The position numbers were made by a program, and so were the translations under genes. A stretch of 64,000 nucleotides of DNA, taken from Actinacidiphila sp965342175. GTDB taxonomy: Bacteria; Actinomycetota; Actinomycetes; Streptomycetales; Streptomycetaceae. Below are positions 50,174-58,443 of the stretch, in pieces. The notes beneath the pieces were generated by a model. That model ran no database searches and was not told the origin of the DNA. It was given only the letters and a program-made list of their open reading frames with translations. Positions within the stretch are counted from its first letter, which is position 1; every line of letters begins with the position of its first letter. The stretch lies in NCBI RefSeq assembly GCF_965342175.1, contig NZ_CBDRBL010000001.1:124001-188000 (forward strand), written 5' to 3'.

Positions 50174-50301
50174 TGTCTCGACTTCCTTCCACCTGTGCAG
50201 CGGGTAGCGCGGTACCCGGCAATTGTCCCAGAGAAAAATGAGTGGTAGCGCGTGGGATACTGAGGGTTGATCTCCGATCCCTTACAGGAAGCACGCATCC
50301 C

Positions 50302-52062
50302 ATGGCCTCGGTCAACTCGCTTTCCGCCTCGATCCAGCAGCGCGTCGCTGACGCCCTCGGTGCCGACCCGCTGCTGCGACGTAGCGACCGGGCCGACTTC
50401 CAGGCCAACGGGGTGCTGGGCCTCGCCAAGCGCAGCAAGCAGAACCCGCGCGAGCTGGCCGCCCAGGTCGTCGAGGCCCTTCCGGCGGACGACGAGCTGA
50501 TCGCCTCCGTCGAGGTCTCGGGCCCCGGCTTCCTGAACGTCACCGTCGCGGACGCCGCGATCACCCGGACGCTCGCCGCCCGGGCCGCCGACGACCGCCT
50601 CGGCGTGCCCGCGAAGCCCGAGCCCGGCATCACGGTGATCGACTACGCGCAGCCGAACGTTGCCAAGGAGATGCACGTCGGCCACCTGCGGTCCTCCGTG
50701 ATCGGCGACGCGCTGGTCAACATCCTCGAGTTCGAGGGCGAGACGGTGGTCCGGCGCCACCACATCGGCGACTGGGGCACCCAGTTCGGCATGCTCATCC
50801 AGTACCTGGTGGAGCACCCGCACGAGCTGGACCACGAGTCCTCCGAGGCCGGCGAGGAGGCGGGCGAGGCCTCCATGTCGCGCCTGAACCGGCTCTACAA
50901 GGCCTCCCGGGCCCTCTTCGACTCCGACGAGGAGTTCAAGACCCGCTCCCGCAAGCGGGTCGTGGACCTGCAGGCCGGCGATCCGGAGACGCTGGCGATG
51001 TGGCAGCGCTTCGTCGACGAGTCGAAGATCTACTTCAACTCGGTCTACGACAAGCTCGACATCGAGATCCGCGACGAGGACGTCGTCGGCGAGTCCGGCT
51101 ACAACGACATGCTCGTCGAGACCTGCAAGCTGCTGGAGGAGTCCGGCGTCGCCGTGCGCTCCAACGGCGCGCTGTGCGTGTTCTTCGACGACATCAAGGG
51201 CAAGGACGGCGAGCCCGTCCCGCTCATCGTGCAGAAGGCCGACGGCGGCTTCGGCTACGCCGCGACCGACCTGTCCGCGATCCGCAACCGCACCGCGGAC
51301 CTGCACGCGGACACGATCCTCTACGTCGTGGACTCCCGGCAGGCGCTGCACTTCAAGATGGTCTTCGAGACGGCCAAGCGGGCCGGCTGGCTGACCGACG
51401 AGGTCACGGCGCTGCACATCCCGTTCGGCACGCTCCTCGGCAAGGACGGCAAGCCGTACAAGACCCGGTCCGGCGAGACCTTCCGGCTGGTCGACCTGCT
51501 GGACGAGGCGGTGGAGCGGGCTTCGGCCGTGATCGAGGAGAAGAACAAGGAAGGCAGCGAGAACGCCCTCACCCAGGAGGAGATCGCCGACCGCGCCAAG
51601 GAGGTCGGCATCGGCGCCATCAAGTACGCCGACCTGTCCACCTCGCTCGGCCGGGACTACGTCTTCGACCTGGACCGCATGGTCTCGCTCAACGGCGACA
51701 CGAGCGTGTACCTGCAGTACGCGTACGCCCGTATCCGGTCGATCCTGCGGAAGGCCGGCGACGCGAAGCCGGCCGCCCACCCCGAGCTGCCGCTGGCGCC
51801 GGCCGAGCGGGCGCTCGGCCTGCTGCTGGACGAGTTCGCGGAGACCCTTGCAGCCGTCTCGGAGACGTACGAGCCGCACAAGCTGGCCTCCTACCTCTAC
51901 GCACTGGCCTCGGCGTACACCACCTTCTACGACCAGTGCCCGGTGCTGAAGGCCGAGACCCCGGAGCTGCGGGAGAACCGCCTCTTCCTCTGCGACCTGA
52001 CCGCCCGCACCCTGCGGCAGGGCATGGCGCTGCTCGGCATCCGCACGCCCGAGCGCCTCTGA
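50302..52062 (+). CDS. argS: Arginyl-tRNA synthetase
   Basis: Charges tRNA-Arg, 586 residues. Class I synthetase with the HIGH motif KEMHVGHLRSSVIGD near residue 125; the usual KMSK loop is replaced by YKTRSGETFRL, typical of many ArgRS. N-terminal Add-1 domain and C-terminal DALR anticodon-binding domain (VYLQYAYARIRSILRKAG onwards). AGGAAG precedes the ATG at 50302; an open frame 20 codons upstream is unsupported. Confidence 0.96.
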   Translation: MASVNSLSASIQQRVADALGADPLLRRSDRADFQANGVLGLAKRSKQNPRELAAQVVEALPADDELIASVEVSGPGFLNVTVADAAITRTLAARAADDRLGVPAKPEPGITVIDYAQPNVAKEMHVGHLRSSVIGDALVNILEFEGETVVRRHHIGDWGTQFGMLIQYLVEHPHELDHESSEAGEEAGEASMSRLNRLYKASRALFDSDEEFKTRSRKRVVDLQAGDPETLAMWQRFVDESKIYFNSVYDKLDIEIRDEDVVGESGYNDMLVETCKLLEESGVAVRSNGALCVFFDDIKGKDGEPVPLIVQKADGGFGYAATDLSAIRNRTADLHADTILYVVDSRQALHFKMVFETAKRAGWLTDEVTALHIPFGTLLGKDGKPYKTRSGETFRLVDLLDEAVERASAVIEEKNKEGSENALTQEEIADRAKEVGIGAIKYADLSTSLGRDYVFDLDRMVSLNGDTSVYLQYAYARIRSILRKAGDAKPAAHPELPLAPAERALGLLLDEFAETLAAVSETYEPHKLASYLYALASAYTTFYDQCPVLKAETPELRENRLFLCDLTARTLRQGMALLGIRTPERL

Positions 52063-52080
52063 CGCGCCACGCGCCCGTAC

Positions 52081-52124
52081 GACGGCGGCCCCGGCGGGAG
52101 TTCCCTCCCCCCGGGGCCGCCGTC
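52081..52124 (+). terminator. Terminator of argS
   Basis: A perfect 14-bp stem (52081-52094 with 52111-52124) begins 19 bases after the argS stop. The 16-base loop is C-rich and there is no T tract. Confidence 0.75.
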
Positions 52125-52152
52125 GTCAGTGGCCGGCTCTACATTCACGGCC

Positions 52153-52959
52153 ATGGCGATGCTCCCCAACCAGCTCCCGAAGCTCGCGCAGGACCCGTCC
52201 GGCCGCTCCCTGGGCCTCGACCTCCCGCCCGGCACACTCGTCGACGCCACCAGCGACGGCCGCTGGCCCGAACCGCTGCTCTGGCACGCGGAAGGGCCCG
52301 CCGAGCCCGGCTCCTGGGAACGACTGCTCCCCGCGCGGATGACGGCGGGGCTGCACCCGCTGCTGCTCTGCCTGGACGAGGCGCTGCCCGCCACCAGCCG
52401 ACTGGACCCCGGAGCGATGTCCTATCCGGGCGACCACGACGCCGACGAGGTCCTCGCCGGCTTCTGGGACTTCGCGGAGGAGTCCGAGGACGAAGTGGCG
52501 GACCTGGTCGCCCCGTTCGGCCGGACGTGGCCCGGACTCGCCCCCGCCCGCCGGTTCGAGGCCGACCCGGACGCCCGGGCGGCCGAGGTCGCCGCGTCCG
52601 TGGTCGAGGCGGGGTGGTTCAAGGACCCCCGAGCGGCCCTCGTCCCCGCCCGGCGCAGCGCCGACGTCCCCGCCGCCATCGGCTGGACAGGGCCGTGCAA
52701 CCACGAGTACGACGTGGCCCGGCTCTGCTCGGTCCTGCGCTCCTGGGAGGACCGGTTCGGCGTGCGCGTCGTGGCGCTCGCCTTCGACATGCTCGTTCTG
52801 TCCGTGGCCGCGCCGCCCGCCACCGTGGAGGAGGCCGAGGACGTGGCCGCCGAGCACTTCGCCTTCTGCCCGGACACCATCACCCAGGAGAGCGACTCGC
52901 TGCGCGCCTACGCCGGGTCCCTGGTGGACGCGCCCGCCTGGTCCTTCCGGTGGGTCTAG
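52153..52959 (+). CDS. DUF4253 domain-containing protein
   Basis: A 268-residue soluble protein. The C-terminal DUF4253 block is clear: CNHEYDVARLCSVLRSWEDR, then FGVRVVALAFDMLVLSVAAP and HFAFCPDTITQ, ending WSFRWV. The N-terminal half is acidic and less conserved. Start uncertain: the ATG at 52153 or a GTG at 52129. Function unknown. Confidence 0.85.
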   Translation: MAMLPNQLPKLAQDPSGRSLGLDLPPGTLVDATSDGRWPEPLLWHAEGPAEPGSWERLLPARMTAGLHPLLLCLDEALPATSRLDPGAMSYPGDHDADEVLAGFWDFAEESEDEVADLVAPFGRTWPGLAPARRFEADPDARAAEVAASVVEAGWFKDPRAALVPARRSADVPAAIGWTGPCNHEYDVARLCSVLRSWEDRFGVRVVALAFDMLVLSVAAPPATVEEAEDVAAEHFAFCPDTITQESDSLRAYAGSLVDAPAWSFRWV

Positions 52960-52986
52960 GCGGATCCCCGGCCGGGCCCGAGGGAC

Positions 52987-53017
52987 GGGTGTCCTTCCCC
53001 GCGGTGGAAGGACACCC
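52987..53017. terminator. Bidirectional terminator hairpin
   Basis: A perfect 12-bp stem (52987-52998 with 53006-53017, loop CCGCGGT) sits between the converging DUF4253 gene and the His-rich gene. Confidence 0.8.
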
Positions 53018-53041
53018 CCGAGACAACCCGGTCAGGACGGC

Positions 53042-53356
53042 TCAGCGGTGGAAGTGCCAACGGCGGTCGTGACGGTGGTACCAGCGCTGGTCGTAGCGGT
53101 GGTGGCGGTGGTGCCAGCGCGGGTGGTGCCGGTGGTTGCGGTGGTACCAGCGCCCGTCGCGCCCCCGGTCACGGCGGAACTCGCGGCCCGGGCCGCGGTC
53201 ACCGACGTGCCGGTACTCGCCGCCCCGCTCCTGCGTCGCCTGGGTCGTGTGCGACACCGCCGCCGTCGGCGGCGTCGCTGCTTGGGCGGCTCCGGCGCCG
53301 CCCAGCAGGACGGCGGCCGCGACGCCCAGCGCGGCGGCGAATCGGGGAATCCGCAT
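53042..53356 (-). CDS. Small secreted His/Arg-rich protein
   Basis: A 104-residue product with a signal peptide (MRIPRFAAALGVAAAVLLGG, cleavage after AQA near residue 26). The mature part is Arg- and His-rich, especially the last 40 residues (WYHRNHRHHPRWHHRHHRYD), with regular Trp/Tyr. GGAG precedes the ATG at 53356. The composition suggests metal, haem or polyanion binding, but the family is unknown. Confidence 0.78.
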   Translation of the reverse strand: MRIPRFAAALGVAAAVLLGGAGAAQAATPPTAAVSHTTQATQERGGEYRHVGDRGPGREFRRDRGRDGRWYHRNHRHHPRWHHRHHRYDQRWYHRHDRRWHFHR

Positions 53357-53878
53357 CGCGGTTCTCCTTTCACGGCGGAGGCTCTTGTGCCTCCGACTGC
53401 TGTGGACTTGCTGTGACTTTCCCACCCACATCAGCCGTTAAGTCGCAATCGCCACCAACGCCACTTGATGTAATGAAACAGCGGTCGATCCGGAACCGCG
53501 CCTTCCGCATCGGCGTCTCGCGCGCGATCCTTTCCAGGCATCGCGTCCGGGCAGGTCGGGAAGAACGCCGCCCTCCTTCTTCGACAGGCGACCGCCGCGG
53601 CTGGACCCCAGGCCGGGCAGGATCACTCGACTGCCGCCCGCTCACCCGGCCCGGTGCCACCCGAAGCGGACACGGGCCCACCGCCTCCGCGCACGCGCAC
53701 CCGGCGCACCGCCCGTCCGCGCGCGAACGGGTACCCACTGGCCGACGTCGAGTCAGCCACCCGATCCGGAAAGCCGGGTGCACGGCGCGCGGCAGCACGG
53801 CACGGCGGCCGCGGTCGCCGTGCCGTTCAGCGGAGCCCGTACCGCGGCAACGCCGAACGGTCGCGACGTCACCCCTCC
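53357..53878. other. Intergenic region without a recognised gene
   Basis: About 520 bases upstream of the His-rich gene. The part up to roughly 53520 is AT-richer and probably holds that gene's promoter. The rest is GC-rich with long but protein-unlike open frames (Arg/Pro/Ser-rich) on both strands. I see no RNA gene. Confidence 0.55.
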
Positions 53879-54544
53879 CTACGCGGCGCCTGCGGCGAGC
53901 AACTCCAGAAGCAGCGCGACCACCAGATCGGGCCGTCCGACGAACGGGGAGTGGCCCGTCCGCCACTCGCGCACGTCGGCACAACGTGTCGCCATCTCCC
54001 GCTGCAGATCCGGGTCGATGGCCCGGTCCCGCGCGCAGACGACATAGGTGGAGGGGGTGTCCCGCCAGCCGTGGCGCTCCGGGACACCCCGCCCGCAGCC
54101 GCGGGCCTGGGCACGCAGCAGGCCGACCGCCCAGGCCGCGAGCGGTTCGGGACAGTCCCCGTAGAGGGTGTCGGCGGCCCGGTCGGGGTGGAGGCCGGTC
54201 GAGCCGTCGGGCCCGGGTTCGATCGCGGCCCGCAACTGCGGGGACGCCCCGCCCAGATCCGCCGCGCTCTCCCCGGTGTCCGGCACGAACGCCGCCAGAT
54301 ACACCAGACGCCCCACCCCGCGCAGCCCGGTGATCACCGACCCGCCGTAGGAGTGGCCGAGCACGATCGCGGGCTGCGGCAGCGAGTCGACGACTTCCTG
54401 AACGGCCGCCGTGTCGGCGGCCAGCGAGCCCCGGTGGAGTTCCGGGACGACGACCTCGGTCCCGGCGGTCCGGAGGGGTTCCGCCACCAGGGCGAAGTGC
54501 TCGGGACGGTGGTACAGGCCGTGCACGAGCACCACGGCGGTCAT
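53879..54544 (-). CDS. Alpha/beta hydrolase
   Basis: A 221-residue hydrolase of the salicylate-esterase/EstC-like group. The oxyanion HGLYHRPEHF lies near residue 8, the nucleophile elbow is GHSYGGSV near residue 63, Asp is in CARDRAIDPD and the catalytic His in TGHSPFVGRPD. Substrate unknown. Upstream on the same strand is hemB, 63 bases away. Confidence 0.9.
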   Translation of the reverse strand: MTAVVLVHGLYHRPEHFALVAEPLRTAGTEVVVPELHRGSLAADTAAVQEVVDSLPQPAIVLGHSYGGSVITGLRGVGRLVYLAAFVPDTGESAADLGGASPQLRAAIEPGPDGSTGLHPDRAADTLYGDCPEPLAAWAVGLLRAQARGCGRGVPERHGWRDTPSTYVVCARDRAIDPDLQREMATRCADVREWRTGHSPFVGRPDLVVALLLELLAAGAA

Positions 54545-54607
54545 CGCCGTGCCTCCTCGCGTCGGTGGCGGACGGGACGGGGTGGTCTCACGGCCGGATC
54601 GGCCCTC

Positions 54608-55609
54608 TCAGAGCCGGGTGGCCGCCTCGGTCGCCCAGTAGGTGAGGATCAACTCCGCGCCGGCCCGGCGGATACCAGTGAGGGTCTCCATGATCGCGCG
54701 GTCGCGGTCGATCCAGCCGCGTTCCGCGGCCGCCTCGACCATCGCGTACTCGCCGCTGATCTGGTACGCCGCCACCGGCACGTCCACCGACTCGGCGACC
54801 TTCGCCACCACGTCCAGGTACGGCAGCGCGGGCTTCACCATCACCATGTCGGCGCCCTCGGCGAGGTCCAGCGCCAGTTCGCGCAGCGACTCCCGCTGGT
54901 TCGCCGGGTCCTGCTGGTACGTCTTGCGGTCCCCCTTCAGCGAGGAACCGACCGCCTCGCGGAACGGCCCGTAGAACGCCGACGCGTACTTCGCGGTGTA
55001 GGCCAGCACCGACACGTCCTGGTGCCCGGCGGCGTCCAACGCGCTCCGGACCACCCCGACCTGACCGTCCATCATGCCGCTGGGGCCGACGACGTGGACG
55101 CCGGCCTCCGCCTGGACCCGGGCCATCTCCGCGTACCGCTCCAGCGTCGCGTCGTTGTCCACCCGGCCCTCGGAGTCCAGCACGCCGCAGTGGCCGTGAT
55201 CGGTGTGCTCGTCGAGGCACAGGTCCGACATGACGACCATGGCGTCGCCGACCTCGCTGACCACGTCGCGGATCGCCACCTGCAGGATCCCGTCCGGGTC
55301 CGTGCCGGGCGTTCCCACCGCGTCCTTCTTCTCGTCCAGCGGCACGCCGAAGAGCATGATCCCGCCCACGCCCGCCTCGGCCGCCTCCACGGCGGCCTTG
55401 CGCAGGGTGTCACGGGTGTGCTGGACGACACCGGGCATGGAGGAGATCGGCACGGGCGCGTCGATGCCCTCACGGACGAAGGCCGGGAGGATCAGCCCGG
55501 CGGGGTGCAACCGGGTCTCCGCCACGAGGCGGCGCATGGCGGGCGACGTGCGCAGCCGGCGGGGCCTCGTACCGGGGAACTGACCGTACTCGCCTGTGCT
55601 TGCGCTCAT
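54608..55609 (-). CDS. hemB: Porphobilinogen synthase (5-aminolevulinate dehydratase)
   Basis: Condenses two 5-aminolevulinates to porphobilinogen. The 333-residue protein shows the two Schiff-base lysine contexts, LAYTAKYASAFYGPFREA (about 205) and MVKPALPYLD (about 258). The metal-site loop DLCLDEHTDHGHCG has only part of the zinc cysteine set, suggesting a Mg-type or mixed enzyme. ATG at 55609 chosen to match the family N terminus (MSASTGEYGQFPGTRPRRLR). Confidence 0.96.
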   Translation of the reverse strand: MSASTGEYGQFPGTRPRRLRTSPAMRRLVAETRLHPAGLILPAFVREGIDAPVPISSMPGVVQHTRDTLRKAAVEAAEAGVGGIMLFGVPLDEKKDAVGTPGTDPDGILQVAIRDVVSEVGDAMVVMSDLCLDEHTDHGHCGVLDSEGRVDNDATLERYAEMARVQAEAGVHVVGPSGMMDGQVGVVRSALDAAGHQDVSVLAYTAKYASAFYGPFREAVGSSLKGDRKTYQQDPANQRESLRELALDLAEGADMVMVKPALPYLDVVAKVAESVDVPVAAYQISGEYAMVEAAAERGWIDRDRAIMETLTGIRRAGAELILTYWATEAATRL

Positions 55610-55777
55610 CACCGTGCCGCGCCTCTCTCCGTCCGGGCCGTTTCCGCGTTCCACGGTACGCCCGCGCGCGCCGTGCTCATGCCGACCGGTTGTCGGCCCG
55701 GAGCGGCCCCGCGAAAGCGACGTCCCCCCGGCGCCGCGAAGGGAGCCGGGGGCACGCGAGCCACAGCGCGGGACGCG

Positions 55778-57478
55778 TCAGACGCGGGCCCTGCGCCGCG
55801 AGCCGGGACGCCGCTCGCTGGGCCGCGTGACGGGGTCGCCGGCGGCGATCGCCGCCTCGCGCCGCCGGGTGCCGAAGTCCGCCAGCGCCTGCGCGAGCGC
55901 GTGGACGGAGGGCTCCGGAGCCATCACGTCCACCCGCAGCCCGTGCTCCTCCGCGGTCTTCGCGGTGGCCGGGCCGATGCAGGCGATCACGGTCACGTTG
56001 TGCGGCTTGCCCGCGATGCCGACGAGGTTGCGCACCGTGCTGCTCGAGGTGAACAGCACCGCGTCGAAACCGCCGCCCTTGATCGCCTCGCGGGTCTCCG
56101 CCGGCGGCGGCGAGGCCCGCACGGTCCGGTAGGCGGTGACGTCGTCGACCTCCCAGCCGAGCTCGACGAGCCCCGCCACGAGGGTCTCCGTCGCGATGTC
56201 TGCGCGCGGCAGGAAGACCCGGTCGATCGGGTCGAAGACGGGGTCGTAGGGCGGCCAGTCCTCCAGCAGGCCCGCGGCGGACTGCTCGCCGCTGGGCACC
56301 AGGTCCGGCTTGACGCCGAAGTCCACCAGCGCCGCGGCCGTCTGCTCGCCCACCGCCGCGACCTTGATCCCGGCGAAGGCGCGCGCGTCGAGGCCGTACT
56401 CCTCGAACTTCTCGCGGACGGCCTTGACCGCGTTCACCGATGTGAAGGCGATCCACTCGTACCGTCCGGTGACCAGGCCCTTGACCGCGCGCTCCATCTG
56501 CTGCGGGGTCCGGGGCGGCTCCACGGCGATCGTGGGCACCTCGTGCGGCACGGCGCCGTAGGAGCGCAACTGGTCGGAGAGGGAAGCGGCCTGCTCCTTG
56601 GTGCGCGGCACGAGCACCTTCCAGCCGAACAGCGGCTTGGTCTCGAACCAGGAGAGCAGGTCGCGCCGCGTGGTGGGCTCGCCGATCACGGCTATGGCCG
56701 CGATCGGCCCCTCCGGCGTGGGCAGGGCCTTCGTCGCCTTCAGCTCGGCCGCGATCGTCGACAGCGTCGCCGTCCAGGTCCGCTGCCGGGTCGTCGTGCC
56801 GGCGACCGTCACGGTCAGCGGGGTGTCGGGCTTGCGGCCCGCGGAGACGAGCTCCGCCGCGTTGGCGGCGACGGTCTGCAAAGTGGTGGACACGACCAGG
56901 GTCGCGTCGCTGGTGCCCGCCTCGCTCCAGCACCGCCCGGACGCGGTGGCGGCCTCCACGAACCGCACGTCGCCGCTGAGCGGGACGCCTGCGTACGCGG
57001 GCACGCCCACGGCCGCGGCCACGCCCGGCACGACCTCGAAGGGGATGCCGGCCTGGGCGCAGGTGAGCATCTCCGCGGCGGCCGCGGAGTCGAGTCCGGG
57101 GTCGCCGGCGATCGCACGGACCACCCGCTTGCCGGTGCGCGCGGAGGTCATGAAAAGCTTGGCTGCGGCGGCCGAAGAGCTCAACTCCCCCTCGGCTTCG
57201 CCCAGCTGCGCCGTGTCCACGCCCGGACGGGCATGGGTCAGCACGACGTCCAGCACGGGCTGGTCGCCGACCAGGACATCGGCGTGGGCGAGCGCTTCGA
57301 CGGCGCGCAGGGTCAGCAGCCCTGGGTCGCCGGGCCCGGCGCCGAGGAAGGTGACGTGCCCGAGGCCGGGCGTGCCCACGGCCCCGGGCGCGGGGTCCGC
57401 GGTACCCGTCCGTGCGGCCGGCCCGGCGGCGGTGGCGTCTGCGGTCGTGTTGGTGGCTGCGGCGGCGGTGGGGCTCAA
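55778..57478 (-). CDS. hemD: Fused uroporphyrinogen-III C-methyltransferase / uroporphyrinogen-III synthase
   Basis: Bifunctional 566-residue protein. Residues about 30-290 are a CobA/CysG-type SAM methyltransferase (VTFLGAGPGDPGLLTLRAVE) and residues about 310-550 are HemD (SYGAVPHEVPTIAVEPP, then WIAFTSVNAVKAVREKFEEY). It closes the tetrapyrrole ring and can divert it to sirohaem or cobalamin. The start is a TTG at 57478 whose TTGA overlaps the hemC stop, with GGGGGAG eight bases upstream; no ATG or GTG suits. Confidence 0.93.
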   Translation of the reverse strand: MSPTAAAATNTTADATAAGPAARTGTADPAPGAVGTPGLGHVTFLGAGPGDPGLLTLRAVEALAHADVLVGDQPVLDVVLTHARPGVDTAQLGEAEGELSSSAAAAKLFMTSARTGKRVVRAIAGDPGLDSAAAAEMLTCAQAGIPFEVVPGVAAAVGVPAYAGVPLSGDVRFVEAATASGRCWSEAGTSDATLVVSTTLQTVAANAAELVSAGRKPDTPLTVTVAGTTTRQRTWTATLSTIAAELKATKALPTPEGPIAAIAVIGEPTTRRDLLSWFETKPLFGWKVLVPRTKEQAASLSDQLRSYGAVPHEVPTIAVEPPRTPQQMERAVKGLVTGRYEWIAFTSVNAVKAVREKFEEYGLDARAFAGIKVAAVGEQTAAALVDFGVKPDLVPSGEQSAAGLLEDWPPYDPVFDPIDRVFLPRADIATETLVAGLVELGWEVDDVTAYRTVRASPPPAETREAIKGGGFDAVLFTSSSTVRNLVGIAGKPHNVTVIACIGPATAKTAEEHGLRVDVMAPEPSVHALAQALADFGTRRREAAIAAGDPVTRPSERRPGSRRRARV

Positions 57479-58443
57479 AGTTCGCGCTCCCCCATAAGAC
57501 CGGCCGCGCCCTTGGCGAGCATCTCCGCGGCGAGTTCGTGGCCGAGGGCCACCGCCTCGTCCCGGGATGCGGGGGTCGGACCGGTGATGGACATCTGCAC
57601 CAGCGAGGAGCCGTCGGTGGTCCCGACGACACCGCGCAGGCGCAGCTCGGTGGTGTGCCCGTCCACGACGGGGTCGGCCAGCGCGCCCACGGGCGCGGAG
57701 CAACCGGCCTCCAGGGCGGCGAGCAGTGCGCGCTCGGCGGTCACGGCGGCCCGGGTGAAGGGGTCGTCGAGCTCGGCGAGCACGGAGGCGAGCCCTGCGT
57801 CGTCCGCAGGGCACTCGACGGCCAGCGCCCCCTGACCGGGAGCGGGCAGCACGACGTCGGAGGAGATCAGTTCGGTGGCCTCCGCGAGGCGGCCCAGCCG
57901 GCTGAGGCCGGCGGCGGCGAGCACGACGGCGTCGAGGTCGCCCGAGGCGACGTATCCGATGCGCGTGTCGACGTTGCCGCGGATCGGCACCGTCTCGATG
58001 CGCGCCCCCAGCGAGCGGGCCCAGGCGTTCAGCTGCGCCATGCGGCGCGGCGAGCCGGTGCCGATGCGCGCGCCCCCGGGCGAGGCGGCCAGCTGCTCGA
58101 AGGTCAGGCCGTCGCGCGCGATCAGCGCGTCGCGCGGGTCCTCTCGGAGCGGGACCGCGGCGAGGGTCAGGCCCTCGGGCTCGGCGGTCGGCAGGTCCTT
58201 GAGGGAGTGGACGGCGAAGTCGATCTCGCGGCGCAGCAGCGCGTCGCGCAGAGCGGAGACGAAGACGCCGGTGCCGCCGATCTGCGCCAGGTGCTCGCGC
58301 GAGACGTCCCCGTAGGTGGTGATCTCCACCAGCTCCACGTCACGGCCGGTGATCCGGCGGACCTGCTCGGCCACCATGCCGGACTGCGCCATCGCCAGCG
58401 CGCTGCGCCGGGTTCCCAGTTTCAGTGCGGTTGGGCTCGTCAT
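57475..58443 (-). CDS. hemC: Hydroxymethylbilane synthase
   Basis: Polymerises four porphobilinogens. The 322-residue product has the N-terminal LGTRRSALAMAQSG, the substrate motif HSLKDLPTAEPEGL, RGNVDTRIG and the dipyrromethane-anchoring Cys in LEAGCSAPVGA (about 240). The ATG overlaps the hemA stop (ATGA). Third gene of rex-hemA-hemC-hemD. Confidence 0.97.
   Translation of the reverse strand: MTSPTALKLGTRRSALAMAQSGMVAEQVRRITGRDVELVEITTYGDVSREHLAQIGGTGVFVSALRDALLRREIDFAVHSLKDLPTAEPEGLTLAAVPLREDPRDALIARDGLTFEQLAASPGGARIGTGSPRRMAQLNAWARSLGARIETVPIRGNVDTRIGYVASGDLDAVVLAAAGLSRLGRLAEATELISSDVVLPAPGQGALAVECPADDAGLASVLAELDDPFTRAAVTAERALLAALEAGCSAPVGALADPVVDGHTTELRLRGVVGTTDGSSLVQMSITGPTPASRDEAVALGHELAAEMLAKGAAGLMGEREL

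Noticed and set aside
53654..57835. A 1393-codon open frame on the plus strand
   Set aside because: It runs antisense to hemB and hemD/cobA, has low-complexity His/Gly/Arg-rich sequence and no start signal. It is a by-product of high third-position GC.
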